Assembly (NCBI GenBank): GCA_001717545.1
Contig: CP017039.1
Span: 930,001 to 994,000 of the forward strand
Length of the DNA: 64,000 bases
Direction: 5' to 3'
From: Anaerolineaceae bacterium oral taxon 439
Lineage (GTDB): Bacteria > Chloroflexota > Anaerolineae > Anaerolineales > Anaerolineaceae
In this document: one piece after another, positions 40,997 to 49,984 of the stretch
How positions within the stretch are numbered: the first letter of the stretch is position 1
Layout of the letters: every line of letters starts with the position of its first letter
The notes under the pieces: generated by a model
Database searches by the model: none
Seen by the model: the letters and a program-made list of their open reading frames with translations, nothing else
Told to the model about the DNA's origin: nothing
Translations under genes and position numbers: made by a program

Positions 40997-41965
40997 GTGG
41001 CTGAAATTATTGGGAACGCGATTTCGTTAGGGATTCTCTGGGCCGTTTTAGCGATCGGCGTATACGTAACCTACCGGATGTTGGATATTGCGGATTTATC
41101 CTGCGAAGGGGTTTTCCCGCTGGGGGCGGCGATTACGGCTCGGGTCCTTTCGGAAAACGGCGATCCGATCGTCGCCTGTCTGCTGTCGATCGCCGGCGGC
41201 GGGATCGCGGGCGCGGTCACCGGGATCATGCATACCCGATTGAAGATCCCGATCCTGCTCGCCGGGATTCTTTCGATGACGGGGCTGTATTCGGTTAATT
41301 TACGCGTCCTCGGAAAGGCGAATATTTCGCTGCTGCGGATTCCGACGCTGTACTCGAAATTTCAGGACGCGTTCGGGCTGCGCGCCGACGTAGCGACGTT
41401 TTTCGTCGGGTTGATCGCCGTCGCGTTGATTATCGCGGTTTTGTGGTGGTTCTTTAATACGGAGCTGGGTTATTCGCTTCGCGCGACCGGAAACAACGTT
41501 CACATGATCCGCGCGATGGGCGTCGATACGGATTCGATGTTCATGATCGGTCTGGTGATCAGCAATGCGCTGATCGGGCTGGCCGGCTCGCTCATCGCGC
41601 AGAAACAAAGCTTTGCGGATATCGGGATGGGGACCGGGACGATCGTTATCGCGCTGGCGTCGGTGATTATCGGAGAGGTCCTTTTTGGGCGGAATACCGT
41701 CTTGCGGCATATGATTTCCGTGTTTCTGGGTTCGATCGTTTACCGGATTATTATTTCGCTGATTCTGGAAATCGATTTCAGCGTCAGCCTTTTCGGGGTG
41801 TCGTTCGATATTGCGGTTGAGCCGACCGATTTGAAGCTGTTCACGGCGATTCTGGTCGCGGCAGCGCTGTCGCTGCCGGTCCTGTCGAAGCGGATTCAGG
41901 CGCGGAAGGCGCTGACGACGCGAAACGAGGCGAAGAAAGAGGGTCCCGCGAATGCTGGAAATTAA
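40997..41965 (+). CDS. ABC permease, TrpY-like (COG4120)
   Basis: A 322-residue permease with eight to nine hydrophobic helices. GILWAVLAIGVYVTYRMLDIADLSCEG starts in the way of the TrpY/COG4120 family, and GYSLRATGNNVHMIRAMGVDTDSM is its conserved cytoplasmic loop, also related to branched-chain amino acid permeases. The start codon is GTG 40997 with GGAG 5 nt upstream. It overlaps the ATPase by 14 bp. In other bacteria trpX, a binding protein, precedes these genes; here none is seen. Confidence 0.85.
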   Translation: MAEIIGNAISLGILWAVLAIGVYVTYRMLDIADLSCEGVFPLGAAITARVLSENGDPIVACLLSIAGGGIAGAVTGIMHTRLKIPILLAGILSMTGLYSVNLRVLGKANISLLRIPTLYSKFQDAFGLRADVATFFVGLIAVALIIAVLWWFFNTELGYSLRATGNNVHMIRAMGVDTDSMFMIGLVISNALIGLAGSLIAQKQSFADIGMGTGTIVIALASVIIGEVLFGRNTVLRHMISVFLGSIVYRIIISLILEIDFSVSLFGVSFDIAVEPTDLKLFTAILVAAALSLPVLSKRIQARKALTTRNEAKKEGPANAGN

Positions 41966-42746
41966 TTCGATTACCAAGATCTTTGATCCCGGGCTGGTCA
42001 GCGAGAAAACGGCGCTGAACGGATTGAATTTATCGATGGCGGACGGGGATTTCGTGACGATTATCGGCGGGAACGGCGCGGGGAAGTCGAGCTTATTGAA
42101 CGCGATCGCCGGCCGGTTTTACCTGAACGCCGGGACGATCACGATCGACGGCGTCGATATTACCGATTTCCCGGAATTTAAGCGGGCGCAGTGGATCGGG
42201 CGCGTTTTTCAGGATCCGATGATGGGGACCGCCTCGAACATGACGATCGAAGAGAACCTGTCGATTGCGATCCGCCGCGGAAAGAGCCGGACGCTGAACT
42301 GGGGGATTGGCCGGGGCGAAAAGGAGCTTTTCTTTTCGCAGCTCAGGCAGCTCGATCTTGGGCTCGAGGACCGGCCGAAGACGAAAGTCGGCCAGCTTTC
42401 CGGCGGCCAGCGTCAGGCGTTGACGCTCCTTATGGCGACGATCCGGAAGCCAAAGCTCCTTCTTCTTGACGAACATACCGCCGCGCTCGATCCAAGCACC
42501 GGGCGGAAGGTCCTGAGCCTGACGCGGAAGCTGATCGAAGAGGAGAAGCTGACCGCGCTGATGGTGACGCATAACATGAAAGATGCGCTTTCGTTTGGGA
42601 ATCGGACGATCATGATGCACGAGGGACGGATTATCGCGGATATTCGCGCCGAAGAAAAAGCGCGGATGGACGTCGAGGACCTGATTGGATTATTCGAGGT
42701 TAATTCGAAGAGCGCGCTGGCGAACGACCGCATGCTGCTGGGATAA
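41952..42746 (+). CDS. ABC ATPase, TrpZ-like (COG1101)
   Basis: A 264-residue ATP-binding subunit. Walker A is IIGGNGAGKSSLLN, Q-loop RVFQDPMMGT, signature GQLSGGQRQALTLLMA, Walker B LLLLDEHTAALDP and H-loop MVTHNM. The DEHTAALDP form with His after Glu is characteristic of this COG1101 group. It is the partner of the permease just upstream. Substrate is likely an aromatic amino acid or a related small molecule, going by family. Confidence 0.88.
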   Translation: MLEINSITKIFDPGLVSEKTALNGLNLSMADGDFVTIIGGNGAGKSSLLNAIAGRFYLNAGTITIDGVDITDFPEFKRAQWIGRVFQDPMMGTASNMTIEENLSIAIRRGKSRTLNWGIGRGEKELFFSQLRQLDLGLEDRPKTKVGQLSGGQRQALTLLMATIRKPKLLLLDEHTAALDPSTGRKVLSLTRKLIEEEKLTALMVTHNMKDALSFGNRTIMMHEGRIIADIRAEEKARMDVEDLIGLFEVNSKSALANDRMLLG

Positions 42747-42757
42747 ATGGAACTGGC

Positions 42758-43642
42758 ATGATTCGTGTAGTCGCTGCTGAGAACCTCGCGTACCTGAAAA
42801 CGCTTTCATCGGGAACGGTCGACCTGATTTATATCGATCCTCCGTTTAATACGGGGCACGAGCAGATACGAACGCATTACCGCATGACGCGCTCGGACGC
42901 GGGGACGCGGCGTGGTTTTAATGGGGTTACCTATAGCGACGAAATCCTGAGCGAGCGGCGTTATTCCGACAACTTTGACGATTATTTAAATTTTCTTCGG
43001 CCGCGGATCGAGGAAGCGCACCGGCTGCTGAAAGGGAGCGGTTCTTTTTATTTCCATATCGATTATCGTGAGGTGCATTACTGTAAGGTCCTGATCGACG
43101 AGATATTCGGACGGGATTCGTTCCTGAACGAGATTATCTGGGCGTACGATTTCGGCGGACGATCGAAGAAAAGATGGCCGGCGAAGCACGATAATATCCT
43201 GTATTACGCTAAGGACCCGGAACGATATACGTTTAATCGCGACGCGGTCGACCGTATTCCATACATGGCGCCGAGTCTCGTCAGCGAAAAAAAGCGCAAA
43301 CTTGGAAAATTTCCGACGGATACCTGGTGGCATACGATTGTCCCGACGAACGGGAGAGAGAAAACCGGCTACCCGACGCAGAAACCGGCGGAGATCCTTC
43401 GCCGGATCGTCCGTGCGTCTTCGAATTCCGGCGACCTTGTCCTTGATTTTTTCGCCGGGAGTGGGACGACCGGGGCGGTCTGTGCCGAGGAAGGGCGCGA
43501 CTGCATCCTGGTCGACGAAAATCCTGAAGCGATTGAAATCATGCGCAAGCGGATCCCAGGCGCGGAATTCTGCCCGTTCGGGTCGATCGGCGCCGGCGAG
43601 GCGCCGGAGCCTGAAACGGCGGGCCGGAACGGGAAATGCTGA
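42758..43642 (+). CDS. Orphan beta-class DNA methyltransferase (N4/N6 amino)
   Basis: A 294-residue amino-methyltransferase. The catalytic motif [10 protein letters not shown] (25-33) precedes the SAM motif [15 protein letters not shown] (227-241), so the order is that of beta-class enzymes; [15 protein letters not shown] (204-217) is the linking block. The target-recognition part lies between (about 100-200). It should methylate adenine N6 or cytosine N4 in a short sequence. No restriction enzyme is near. It lies 11 bp after the ABC ATPase and overlaps rsmI by 7 bp, so it is expressed with housekeeping genes. Confidence 0.87.
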   Translation: MIRVVAAENLAYLKTLSSGTVDLIYIDPPFNTGHEQIRTHYRMTRSDAGTRRGFNGVTYSDEILSERRYSDNFDDYLNFLRPRIEEAHRLLKGSGSFYFHIDYREVHYCKVLIDEIFGRDSFLNEIIWAYDFGGRSKKRWPAKHDNILYYAKDPERYTFNRDAVDRIPYMAPSLVSEKKRKLGKFPTDTWWHTIVPTNGREKTGYPTQKPAEILRRIVRASSNSGDLVLDFFAGSGTTGAVCAEEGRDCILVDENPEAIEIMRKRIPGAEFCPFGSIGAGEAPEPETAGRNGKC

Positions 43643-44430
43643 ATCTGGTTGCGACGCCGATCGGAAATCTTGGCGATATTACGCTGCGCGCGCTGGAGAC
43701 GCTCCGCGCGGCGGATTTAGTCGTCTCGGAGGACACGCGTAAAACGGGAACGCTTCTTCATCATTTCGATATCCGGAAGCCGCAGCTTTCCTTCCGCGAG
43801 GATAACGAAGCCAAAGCGCTTCCGCGCGTGATGAACGCGCTTCGCGAGGGGCTGAACGTCGCGCTCGTTTCCGACGCCGGTTCGCCGTCGGTTTCCGATC
43901 CCGGGTTTACGCTCGTGCGCGCCTGCCTGAGCGAGGGGATCGCGGTCAGCGTCAATCCCGGCCCGACGGCGGTTGTCGCCGCGCTGACGCTTTCGGGACT
44001 CCCGGTGCATTCGTTCACGTTCCGCGGTTTCCCGCCGCGGAAGCCCGGTCAGCGCAAGCGCTTTTTTGAGGTCGACCGCCGCGCGCCGCATACGCTCATC
44101 TTTTACGAAAGTCCGCGTCGTCTGACCGGTTTCCTGAGCGACGCGCTCGATGTCTTCGGCGACCGGGACGCCGCCGTTGCGAACGACCTGACGAAGCTTT
44201 TTGAGCGGGTTGACCGCGGAAAACTCAGCGAGCTTCTGGCCGTTTTCCGTGAGAACGAACCGCGCGGCGAATATACGGTTGTTATCGCCGGCGCGGCGGC
44301 GGAAGCCGACCCGGCGCGGGCGGAACGGGCGGAGAAGAAACGCCGGTACAAGGAGCTGAGCCTGCGCGGGCGTGGGGAACCGATTGGGGACGGCCTGACC
44401 GATTCCGACGATGCGACCGAAGGCGATTAA
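43636..44430 (+). CDS. rsmI: 16S rRNA (cytidine1402-2'-O)-methyltransferase RsmI
   Basis: A 264-residue tetrapyrrole-methylase-fold enzyme. [18 protein letters not shown] at the start, [15 protein letters not shown] and [17 protein letters not shown] are diagnostic of RsmI, and [17 protein letters not shown] follows. It modifies C1402 in the ribosomal P site together with RsmH. The C-terminus is charged and somewhat longer than usual. It starts inside the DNA methyltransferase gene and is followed 11 bp later by rsmE. Confidence 0.95.
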   Translation: MLNLVATPIGNLGDITLRALETLRAADLVVSEDTRKTGTLLHHFDIRKPQLSFREDNEAKALPRVMNALREGLNVALVSDAGSPSVSDPGFTLVRACLSEGIAVSVNPGPTAVVAALTLSGLPVHSFTFRGFPPRKPGQRKRFFEVDRRAPHTLIFYESPRRLTGFLSDALDVFGDRDAAVANDLTKLFERVDRGKLSELLAVFRENEPRGEYTVVIAGAAAEADPARAERAEKKRRYKELSLRGRGEPIGDGLTDSDDATEGD

Positions 44431-44441
44431 GGAGCGGCCTC

Positions 44442-45239
44442 ATGCATCGGTTCTTCCTTCCTGCAGGCAGCTTTTCTTCGGATGCAGTCCTGTTTCCGCC
44501 TGAAACGGCGAATCAGATCCGCCGCGTCCTTCGGCTTCGGGACGGCGAACGCGTTGTCGCGCTGAAACGGGAGGGGCGGGGCTTTCTCGTGGAGCTGACG
44601 GTCGACGATAGAGCGGTTCAGGGACGGATCGTCGGCGAGGCCGAATCGGGTCATGAAACGCCATACCGGATGACGCTGCTGACGCCGGTAACGCGGCGCG
44701 AAAAATTCGAATGGATTTTGCAGAAATGCACTGAGGCGGGGGTCGGTCGCTTCCTTCCGACGATTTCCGAACGCAGCCTGATCCGCTCGGCCGCGGATTT
44801 AGCCGGTAAGCGCGAGCGCTGGGAAAAGATCATTCTCGAAGCGGCGGAGCAATCCGGACGGGACCGCGTTCCTGAGCTCATGGAGCCGACGACGTTTGAG
44901 GCGGCGATCGCAGCCCGCACGGAGGATTTACCCGCTGATCCTTCGCTCAGCCCGGGGTCCGATCCGTTGCCGGCCCTGCCTTCCGGTTCGCTGAAGGTCC
45001 TGTTCTGGGAAGAGGCGGAGGAGTTGACGTTGCGGGCGCTGCTCGAAGAGACTCGGCGAACGGGGATGCCGTCGGACGTTTATTTAGCGGTCGGTCCCGA
45101 GGGCGGGTATGGCGCCGGGGAGGCCGCGGCGGCGCGGTTGGCGGGGTGGCGTATTGCGACGCTCGGGAAACGGATCCTGCGGATGGAAACGGCGGCGTTG
45201 GCGGCGGTCCTGCTGACGAATTACGGTCTGGAAATGTAA
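44442..45239 (+). CDS. rsmE: 16S rRNA (uracil1498-N3)-methyltransferase RsmE
   Basis: A 265-residue SPOUT methyltransferase. The N-terminal PUA-like part has FPPETANQIRRVLRLRDGE; the knotted domain has LTPVTRREKFEWILQKCTEAGV, AVGPEGGYGAGEA and LGKRILRMETAALAAV. A low-complexity insertion (DLPADPSLSPGSDPLPALPSG) near 165-185 is not standard. AAGGAG, overlapping the rsmI stop, is its ribosome binding site. Confidence 0.94.
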   Translation: MHRFFLPAGSFSSDAVLFPPETANQIRRVLRLRDGERVVALKREGRGFLVELTVDDRAVQGRIVGEAESGHETPYRMTLLTPVTRREKFEWILQKCTEAGVGRFLPTISERSLIRSAADLAGKRERWEKIILEAAEQSGRDRVPELMEPTTFEAAIAARTEDLPADPSLSPGSDPLPALPSGSLKVLFWEEAEELTLRALLEETRRTGMPSDVYLAVGPEGGYGAGEAAAARLAGWRIATLGKRILRMETAALAAVLLTNYGLEM

Positions 45240-45247
45240 ATTATTGA

Positions 45248-45253
45248 TATAAT
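45248..45253 (+). promoter_or_regulatory. -10 element (TATAAT) upstream of rnc
   Basis: TATAAT lies 8 bp after the rsmE stop and about 160 bp before rnc. No clear -35. The leader between them is not coding; it contains the palindrome GGAATGCATTCC (45332-45343) and an AT-rich TTAATTAATT after it. Confidence 0.4.
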
Positions 45254-45411
45254 GTTTTACGGTCCCAGCGGGATGAGAACGGCTCCGCGCTGAATTGGTT
45301 GATGAATTCGTTTTTTCAAAACTTTTTTGCGGAATGCATTCCTTAATTAATTCATAACTGCGGCGCTCCGGAATTCCCAGCTGGTCAGGGTTTTATAAAG
45401 GAGAAAAACGA

Positions 45412-46134
45412 ATGAAGAAAAACGCACCATACGAATTACCGGAGGATTTTTCCAGGCGGATCGGGTTGACGTTCAACGACGGGCTGCTGCTGTATCGCGC
45501 GCTGACGCACCGTTCCTTCCTGAACGAACATGCCGACGCGATTGAAGACAATCAACGGCTCGAATTTCTGGGCGACGCTGTTCTGGGGTTCATTGTCGGC
45601 GCGTGGCTGTATAACGCGATGCCGGAGATGCCTGAGGGCGAGTTGACGAAGTATCGTTCCGCCCTCGTGCATACCGAGCAGTTAGCCTCGTTCGCGCGGG
45701 AAATCGATCTGGGTCGGGCGCTCCGGCTCGGGCGCGGGGAGATCATCGCTGGCGGCCGTGCGAAAACGCCGATTCTCTGCGACGCGTTCGAAGCGCTTGT
45801 CGGCGCGCTCTACCTGGATCAGGGACTGGAGGCAGTCCGCGATTTTCTGCGTCCGATTATGACCGAAGCGCTCGACGATATTGTCGCCAACCGTAAGGGC
45901 GAGAATCCGAAGAGCCAGCTTCAGGAGATCCTTCAGTCGCGTGGGCTGGACGTTCCGCGTTACGTCGTTGTTCAGGAATCCGGCCCCGATCATGCGAAAA
46001 TGTACGAGATCGAGGTTCTCGTCGGCCCAAAGACGGTCGGCCATGGGAAAGGATCGAGCAAGCACGCCGCGACCAAGGACGCCGCGCTCAACGCGCTTTC
46101 GCGTTTGGGTTTTTATGGCGGGACGGCGGAGTAG
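45412..46134 (+). CDS. rnc: Ribonuclease III
   Basis: A 240-residue double-strand-specific endoribonuclease for rRNA and mRNA processing. The RNase III signature NQRLEFLGDAVLGF and the second acidic block DAFEALVGALYLDQG supply the catalytic Glu/Asp residues. The dsRNA-binding domain begins near NPKSQLQEILQSRG and ends AATKDAALNALSRLG. AAGGAG lies 9 nt before the ATG. It is followed by smc after 57 bp, an order common in bacteria, although acpP is missing before it. Confidence 0.95.
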   Translation: MKKNAPYELPEDFSRRIGLTFNDGLLLYRALTHRSFLNEHADAIEDNQRLEFLGDAVLGFIVGAWLYNAMPEMPEGELTKYRSALVHTEQLASFAREIDLGRALRLGRGEIIAGGRAKTPILCDAFEALVGALYLDQGLEAVRDFLRPIMTEALDDIVANRKGENPKSQLQEILQSRGLDVPRYVVVQESGPDHAKMYEIEVLVGPKTVGHGKGSSKHAATKDAALNALSRLGFYGGTAE

Positions 46135-46191
46135 CCGGCCCGGGCGCTTTCGTTATGGCTGAAGCGGACGGAAATGAAGCGGTAAAAACGC

Positions 46192-49100
46192 ATGTCGACT
46201 AAATTACAATCGCTCGAGCTTCAAGGTTATAAAACCTTCGCGCAGAAGGTCCGGCTCGAATTTCCCGGCGCGATTACCGCGATCGTCGGTCCGAACGGTT
46301 CGGGAAAGTCGAACGTTTCCGACGCGATCCGCTGGGTTCTGGGGGAGCAGTCGTATACGCTGCTGCGCGGGCGGAAGACGATGGACATGATTTTCGCCGG
46401 CTCGGACCAGAAGGCCCGCGCCGGAATGGCGTCCGTGACGATTACGTTTCGAAACGAGGATGGCTGGCTCCCGATCGATTACGATGAAGTTGCGCTGACG
46501 CGGCGCGCTTATCGGAGCGGCGAAAACGAGTATCATCTCAACGGCCAGCGCGTTCGATTGAAGGATATCAATGAGCTTCTGGGGCAATCCGGATTAGCCG
46601 AACGGACATATACGATTATCGGTCAGGGCCTGATCGATACGGCGCTGGCGCTTAAAGCGGACGAGCGGCGGAGCTTTTTCGAGGAGGCAGCCGGGATCGG
46701 GCTTTTCCGTGGGAGGCGGGACGAAGCGGTCGGCCGTCTCGATCAGACGCGGCGCAACCTCGAACGGATCAGCGATATTTTAGCCGAGCTGGAACCGCGG
46801 CTGGCTTCTCTTTCGAAGCAGGCGAAGCGGGCGAAGGAGTACGAATCGCTCAAGGCAGATTTGAAGGCGCTGCTGCGCGACTGGTACGGGTACCACTGGC
46901 ATAAGTCCCAGGGCGAGCTTTCAGCGGCGATCCGAGGCGTCGAGGCGCAGTCCAGAATCGCGGCCGAAGCGCGCGCGCGGCAGGGCGAGAAGGAACGGCT
47001 CGTGAATCAGATTCAGGCGCGGATTAAAGCGGAACGCGACGCGATCGGCGAGCTTCATCGTTCCCTTTCGCAGGTCCACGCGGCGAAGGAACGGGCGGCC
47101 CGCGAGGCGGCGATTTTGTCGGAACGGCTTATCGCGGCGGATCGCTCGCTGAAACAGTTTGGCGAAGAGAGCGAGCTGAATCAGGTCGAATATCAGCATC
47201 AGGAAGAGCGCCTGGCGCAGACGCAGCAGGAGATCGACAGGCTGCGAAAAGGGATCGAGACGGCGGGCGCGGAGAAAAAACGCGTTGAGGCCGAGCTCGA
47301 AACGCAGCTGGCGGAGATGAATACGCTTCGTCGCCGCTTATCCGACCAGCGGAACCAGAGCGCCGCGAAGGAAAATGATAAGGTCCGGGTTAAAGCGCGG
47401 CTCGACGAGGCGCGGGAGCGTTTGCGCTCGATCGACGTGTCAAATCGGACGTTCGAGGAGACGGGAAAAAAAGCGGAGTCTGAGTTGGCGGGAATTCGGG
47501 AGAAGCTCCGGCTTGCGGCCGAGACCGTCAGCGCGAATGAAGCGGCGTATCAGGCCGCGGCGAACGAGCTCGCGCAGGTCCGGCAGGAAGCCGACGCGCT
47601 CCTGACGGAACGCGCTGCGATTCAATCCGCGCTGGCGGAAATCCGTACCGCCCAGTCGCAGAAGAAAGCGCGGCTCGACGTCCTGACGAGCGCTGACGCG
47701 AACCTGACCGGCGTGAACCAGGGCGCGCAGTTTCTCGTCCAGGCGGCGAAGAAAAGCCAGCTCACGAAAGCGGTAACGACGATCGGCGCGCTTTTCCGCT
47801 TCCCGAAGGAAGCGGAAACCGCCGCCGCGGCGGTTTTAGGCGAGGCGCTGGACGGCGTTATTGTCGACCGGTCGGATTGGGCCGCGGCCGCGGGGCTTCT
47901 CCGCGCCGGGAATAACGGCCGCGTCGTTATTTCTGACGACGGCGGCGACCGGACAATGGAATCCGGCCCGAACGAAGCGCTGCTGGCTGCTGGCTGTGTA
48001 CCGCTGATGGCGATCGTCGAGGCCGAGCCGGAATACGCCGCGCTGGCGCGGCGTTTTTTGGATGGAGCATACCTGATCGGCGGCGAAGCCGACGCGGCGG
48101 AAGCGTTCCGGAAAGCGGATGTGCTGCGATCTGTGCTTCGTCCGGGCGAGACGCTGGTGACGGCCGCGGGCGAGCGGTTTGATGGCGACGGCGTTGTTAT
48201 CGCTGGAACGAATCCGAAAGTCGCGCTGCTGTCGCGGAAACGCGAGATGCGCGAGCTGGCGGCGGAGATCGAGCGGATCGGGACGTCCGAGGCGTCGGAA
48301 AACGCGAAACTCGGCGATCTCGCGCTGCGGGTTAACGAGAATTCAGTTCGTCAGTCGGCTATATCGGAAAAACGGAAGGAGCTGGCCGCCGCGCTTGACG
48401 GCGATCGGAAGGCGCATAGCAGGCTTCAGATCGACGTTCAAAAGCAGGAACAATTCATCGCGTTCCAGCGTCAGCGGATCCAGGAGAACGAGGCGCAGCG
48501 CGAGAAGCTCATGATCCAGATCAACGCGGACCGTCAGGCGTTAGCGGCGGCCGAATGCGCGTTGGAAACGATTCGAACCGAAATCCGCGCGCTTCAGGAC
48601 GCGATCCACGCGATCCATCCGGAAGAGCTTCAAAGTCAGCTCCAGTATTGGACGATTGAGTATACCGTGACCGGAAAATCGATCCGCGAAGCGGAAGCGC
48701 GCGCGAAGGAAGCGGCCGCGCAGATGGAACGGAACCAGGCGCGGATTGCGGCGAACGGCGAAAAGATCCGCGCGATAGAGGACGAGATCGCGGTAATTAA
48801 CGAACGGAGCGAGACGCTCCGACGCGAGGAGACGGAAAGCGGCGCAGAGGCGAAGCGGATCGAGGCCGCGATTCAGCCCGCTGAAGGCCGGTTAACCGCG
48901 TACGACCAGTCGGCGGCCGCGGCGCAGTCCGATTTTCAATCCGCTCAGCAGCGGTCGGCGGCGGCGGAAAAAAGCCTCATGATCGCGCAGCTCGAAGTCT
49001 CGCGCCTTCAAAATGGTCTGGATTCGCTGAAATCGCGGATCGAAGAAGATTTTGGATTGGTATCGTTCGATTTTGACGAAAAAGTTATCGGGCAGTCGAC

Positions 49101-49824
49101 GCTTCCGCTCGGCGACCTCGTTTCCGAGTTAGCCAGTGTCGAAGAAATTCCGGAATCGCTCAACGACCAGATTCAGCGGATGAAATCGTCGATCCGGCGC
49201 ATGGGGCCGATCAATCCGGAGGCGATCAGAGAGTACGACGAGGTTCAGGAGCGTTATGCCTTCCTGAAGACGCAGCTGGCGGACGTTCGTCAGGCGGATA
49301 AGGATTTGCGCGAGGTGATCGTCGAGCTGGAGGAGATGATGCGAACCGCGTTCCAGACGACGTTCGAAAAGGTCCAGTCGGAATTTCGCGACCTGTTTAC
49401 CCGGCTTTTCGGCGGGGGTACGGCGAAGCTGGTGCTGACCGATCCGGACGATTTAAACAGCTCCGGGATCGATATTCAGGCGAAGCTTCCGGGACGGCGC
49501 GAGCAGGAATTATCCCTGCTTTCCGGCGGGGAACGCAGCCTGACGGCGGTTGCGCTCGTTTTCGCGCTGCTGCGCGTATCGCCGACGCCGTTCTGCGTAT
49601 TTGACGAGGTGGACGCAGCGCTGGACGAAGCGAACGTCGGGCGGTTCTGCGAACTGCTGCGCGAGCTGAGCAATGAGATTCAATTTATCCTGATCACGCA
49701 TAACCGCAATACGGTTGAGACGGCGGACGTTATTTACGGCGTGACGATTTCGAAGGATTCGATCAGCCAGGTTGTCAGCCTGCGGCTCGACGACGTTGAT
49801 CAGTCCTATTTCAGCCGCGCCTGA
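46192..49824 (+). CDS. smc: Chromosome partition protein SMC
   Basis: A 1210-residue condensin ATPase. The N-terminal head has GPNGSGKSNVSDAIRWVLGEQ in its Walker A region (about 34-54) and the C-terminal head has LSGGERSLTAVALVFALL and FCVFDEVDAALDEANV. Two long coiled coils (about 165-500 and 680-1010) surround a hinge near 505-660, where SVLRPGETLVTAAGERFDGDG ends the hinge in the usual way. It works with ScpA/ScpB, which are not in the window. The ribosome binding site before the ATG is weak. Confidence 0.97.
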   Translation: MSTKLQSLELQGYKTFAQKVRLEFPGAITAIVGPNGSGKSNVSDAIRWVLGEQSYTLLRGRKTMDMIFAGSDQKARAGMASVTITFRNEDGWLPIDYDEVALTRRAYRSGENEYHLNGQRVRLKDINELLGQSGLAERTYTIIGQGLIDTALALKADERRSFFEEAAGIGLFRGRRDEAVGRLDQTRRNLERISDILAELEPRLASLSKQAKRAKEYESLKADLKALLRDWYGYHWHKSQGELSAAIRGVEAQSRIAAEARARQGEKERLVNQIQARIKAERDAIGELHRSLSQVHAAKERAAREAAILSERLIAADRSLKQFGEESELNQVEYQHQEERLAQTQQEIDRLRKGIETAGAEKKRVEAELETQLAEMNTLRRRLSDQRNQSAAKENDKVRVKARLDEARERLRSIDVSNRTFEETGKKAESELAGIREKLRLAAETVSANEAAYQAAANELAQVRQEADALLTERAAIQSALAEIRTAQSQKKARLDVLTSADANLTGVNQGAQFLVQAAKKSQLTKAVTTIGALFRFPKEAETAAAAVLGEALDGVIVDRSDWAAAAGLLRAGNNGRVVISDDGGDRTMESGPNEALLAAGCVPLMAIVEAEPEYAALARRFLDGAYLIGGEADAAEAFRKADVLRSVLRPGETLVTAAGERFDGDGVVIAGTNPKVALLSRKREMRELAAEIERIGTSEASENAKLGDLALRVNENSVRQSAISEKRKELAAALDGDRKAHSRLQIDVQKQEQFIAFQRQRIQENEAQREKLMIQINADRQALAAAECALETIRTEIRALQDAIHAIHPEELQSQLQYWTIEYTVTGKSIREAEARAKEAAAQMERNQARIAANGEKIRAIEDEIAVINERSETLRREETESGAEAKRIEAAIQPAEGRLTAYDQSAAAAQSDFQSAQQRSAAAEKSLMIAQLEVSRLQNGLDSLKSRIEEDFGLVSFDFDEKVIGQSTLPLGDLVSELASVEEIPESLNDQIQRMKSSIRRMGPINPEAIREYDEVQERYAFLKTQLADVRQADKDLREVIVELEEMMRTAFQTTFEKVQSEFRDLFTRLFGGGTAKLVLTDPDDLNSSGIDIQAKLPGRREQELSLLSGGERSLTAVALVFALLRVSPTPFCVFDEVDAALDEANVGRFCELLRELSNEIQFILITHNRNTVETADVIYGVTISKDSISQVVSLRLDDVDQSYFSRA

Positions 49825-49881
49825 TTGGATTTGCGCCAGGACGGAGCGGCGGGTCCGGTCATACCGTCTTTAATCAGGATC

Positions 49882-49961
49882 TCCGGGAGGAATCCGTCCC
49901 TGTCAGGATCAGCGCGGCGCTCGAAGCAATATTCGGCGGAATGAGCATGAATCCTCCCGGA
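49882..49961. repeat. Spaced 10-bp inverted repeat between smc and the phosphohexomutase gene
   Basis: TCCGGGAGGA (49882-49891) and TCCTCCCGGA (49952-49961) are perfect inverted copies 60 bp apart, in the 160-bp gap between two convergent genes. They could close a long stem in either transcript. No T-run follows on either strand. Confidence 0.45.
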
Positions 49962-49984
49962 AGTATGGATAACTATGATTGGGT

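Noticed and set aside
42758-43642. Restriction-modification system
   Set aside because: Only the methyltransferase is present; its neighbours are an ABC ATPase and rRNA methyltransferases.
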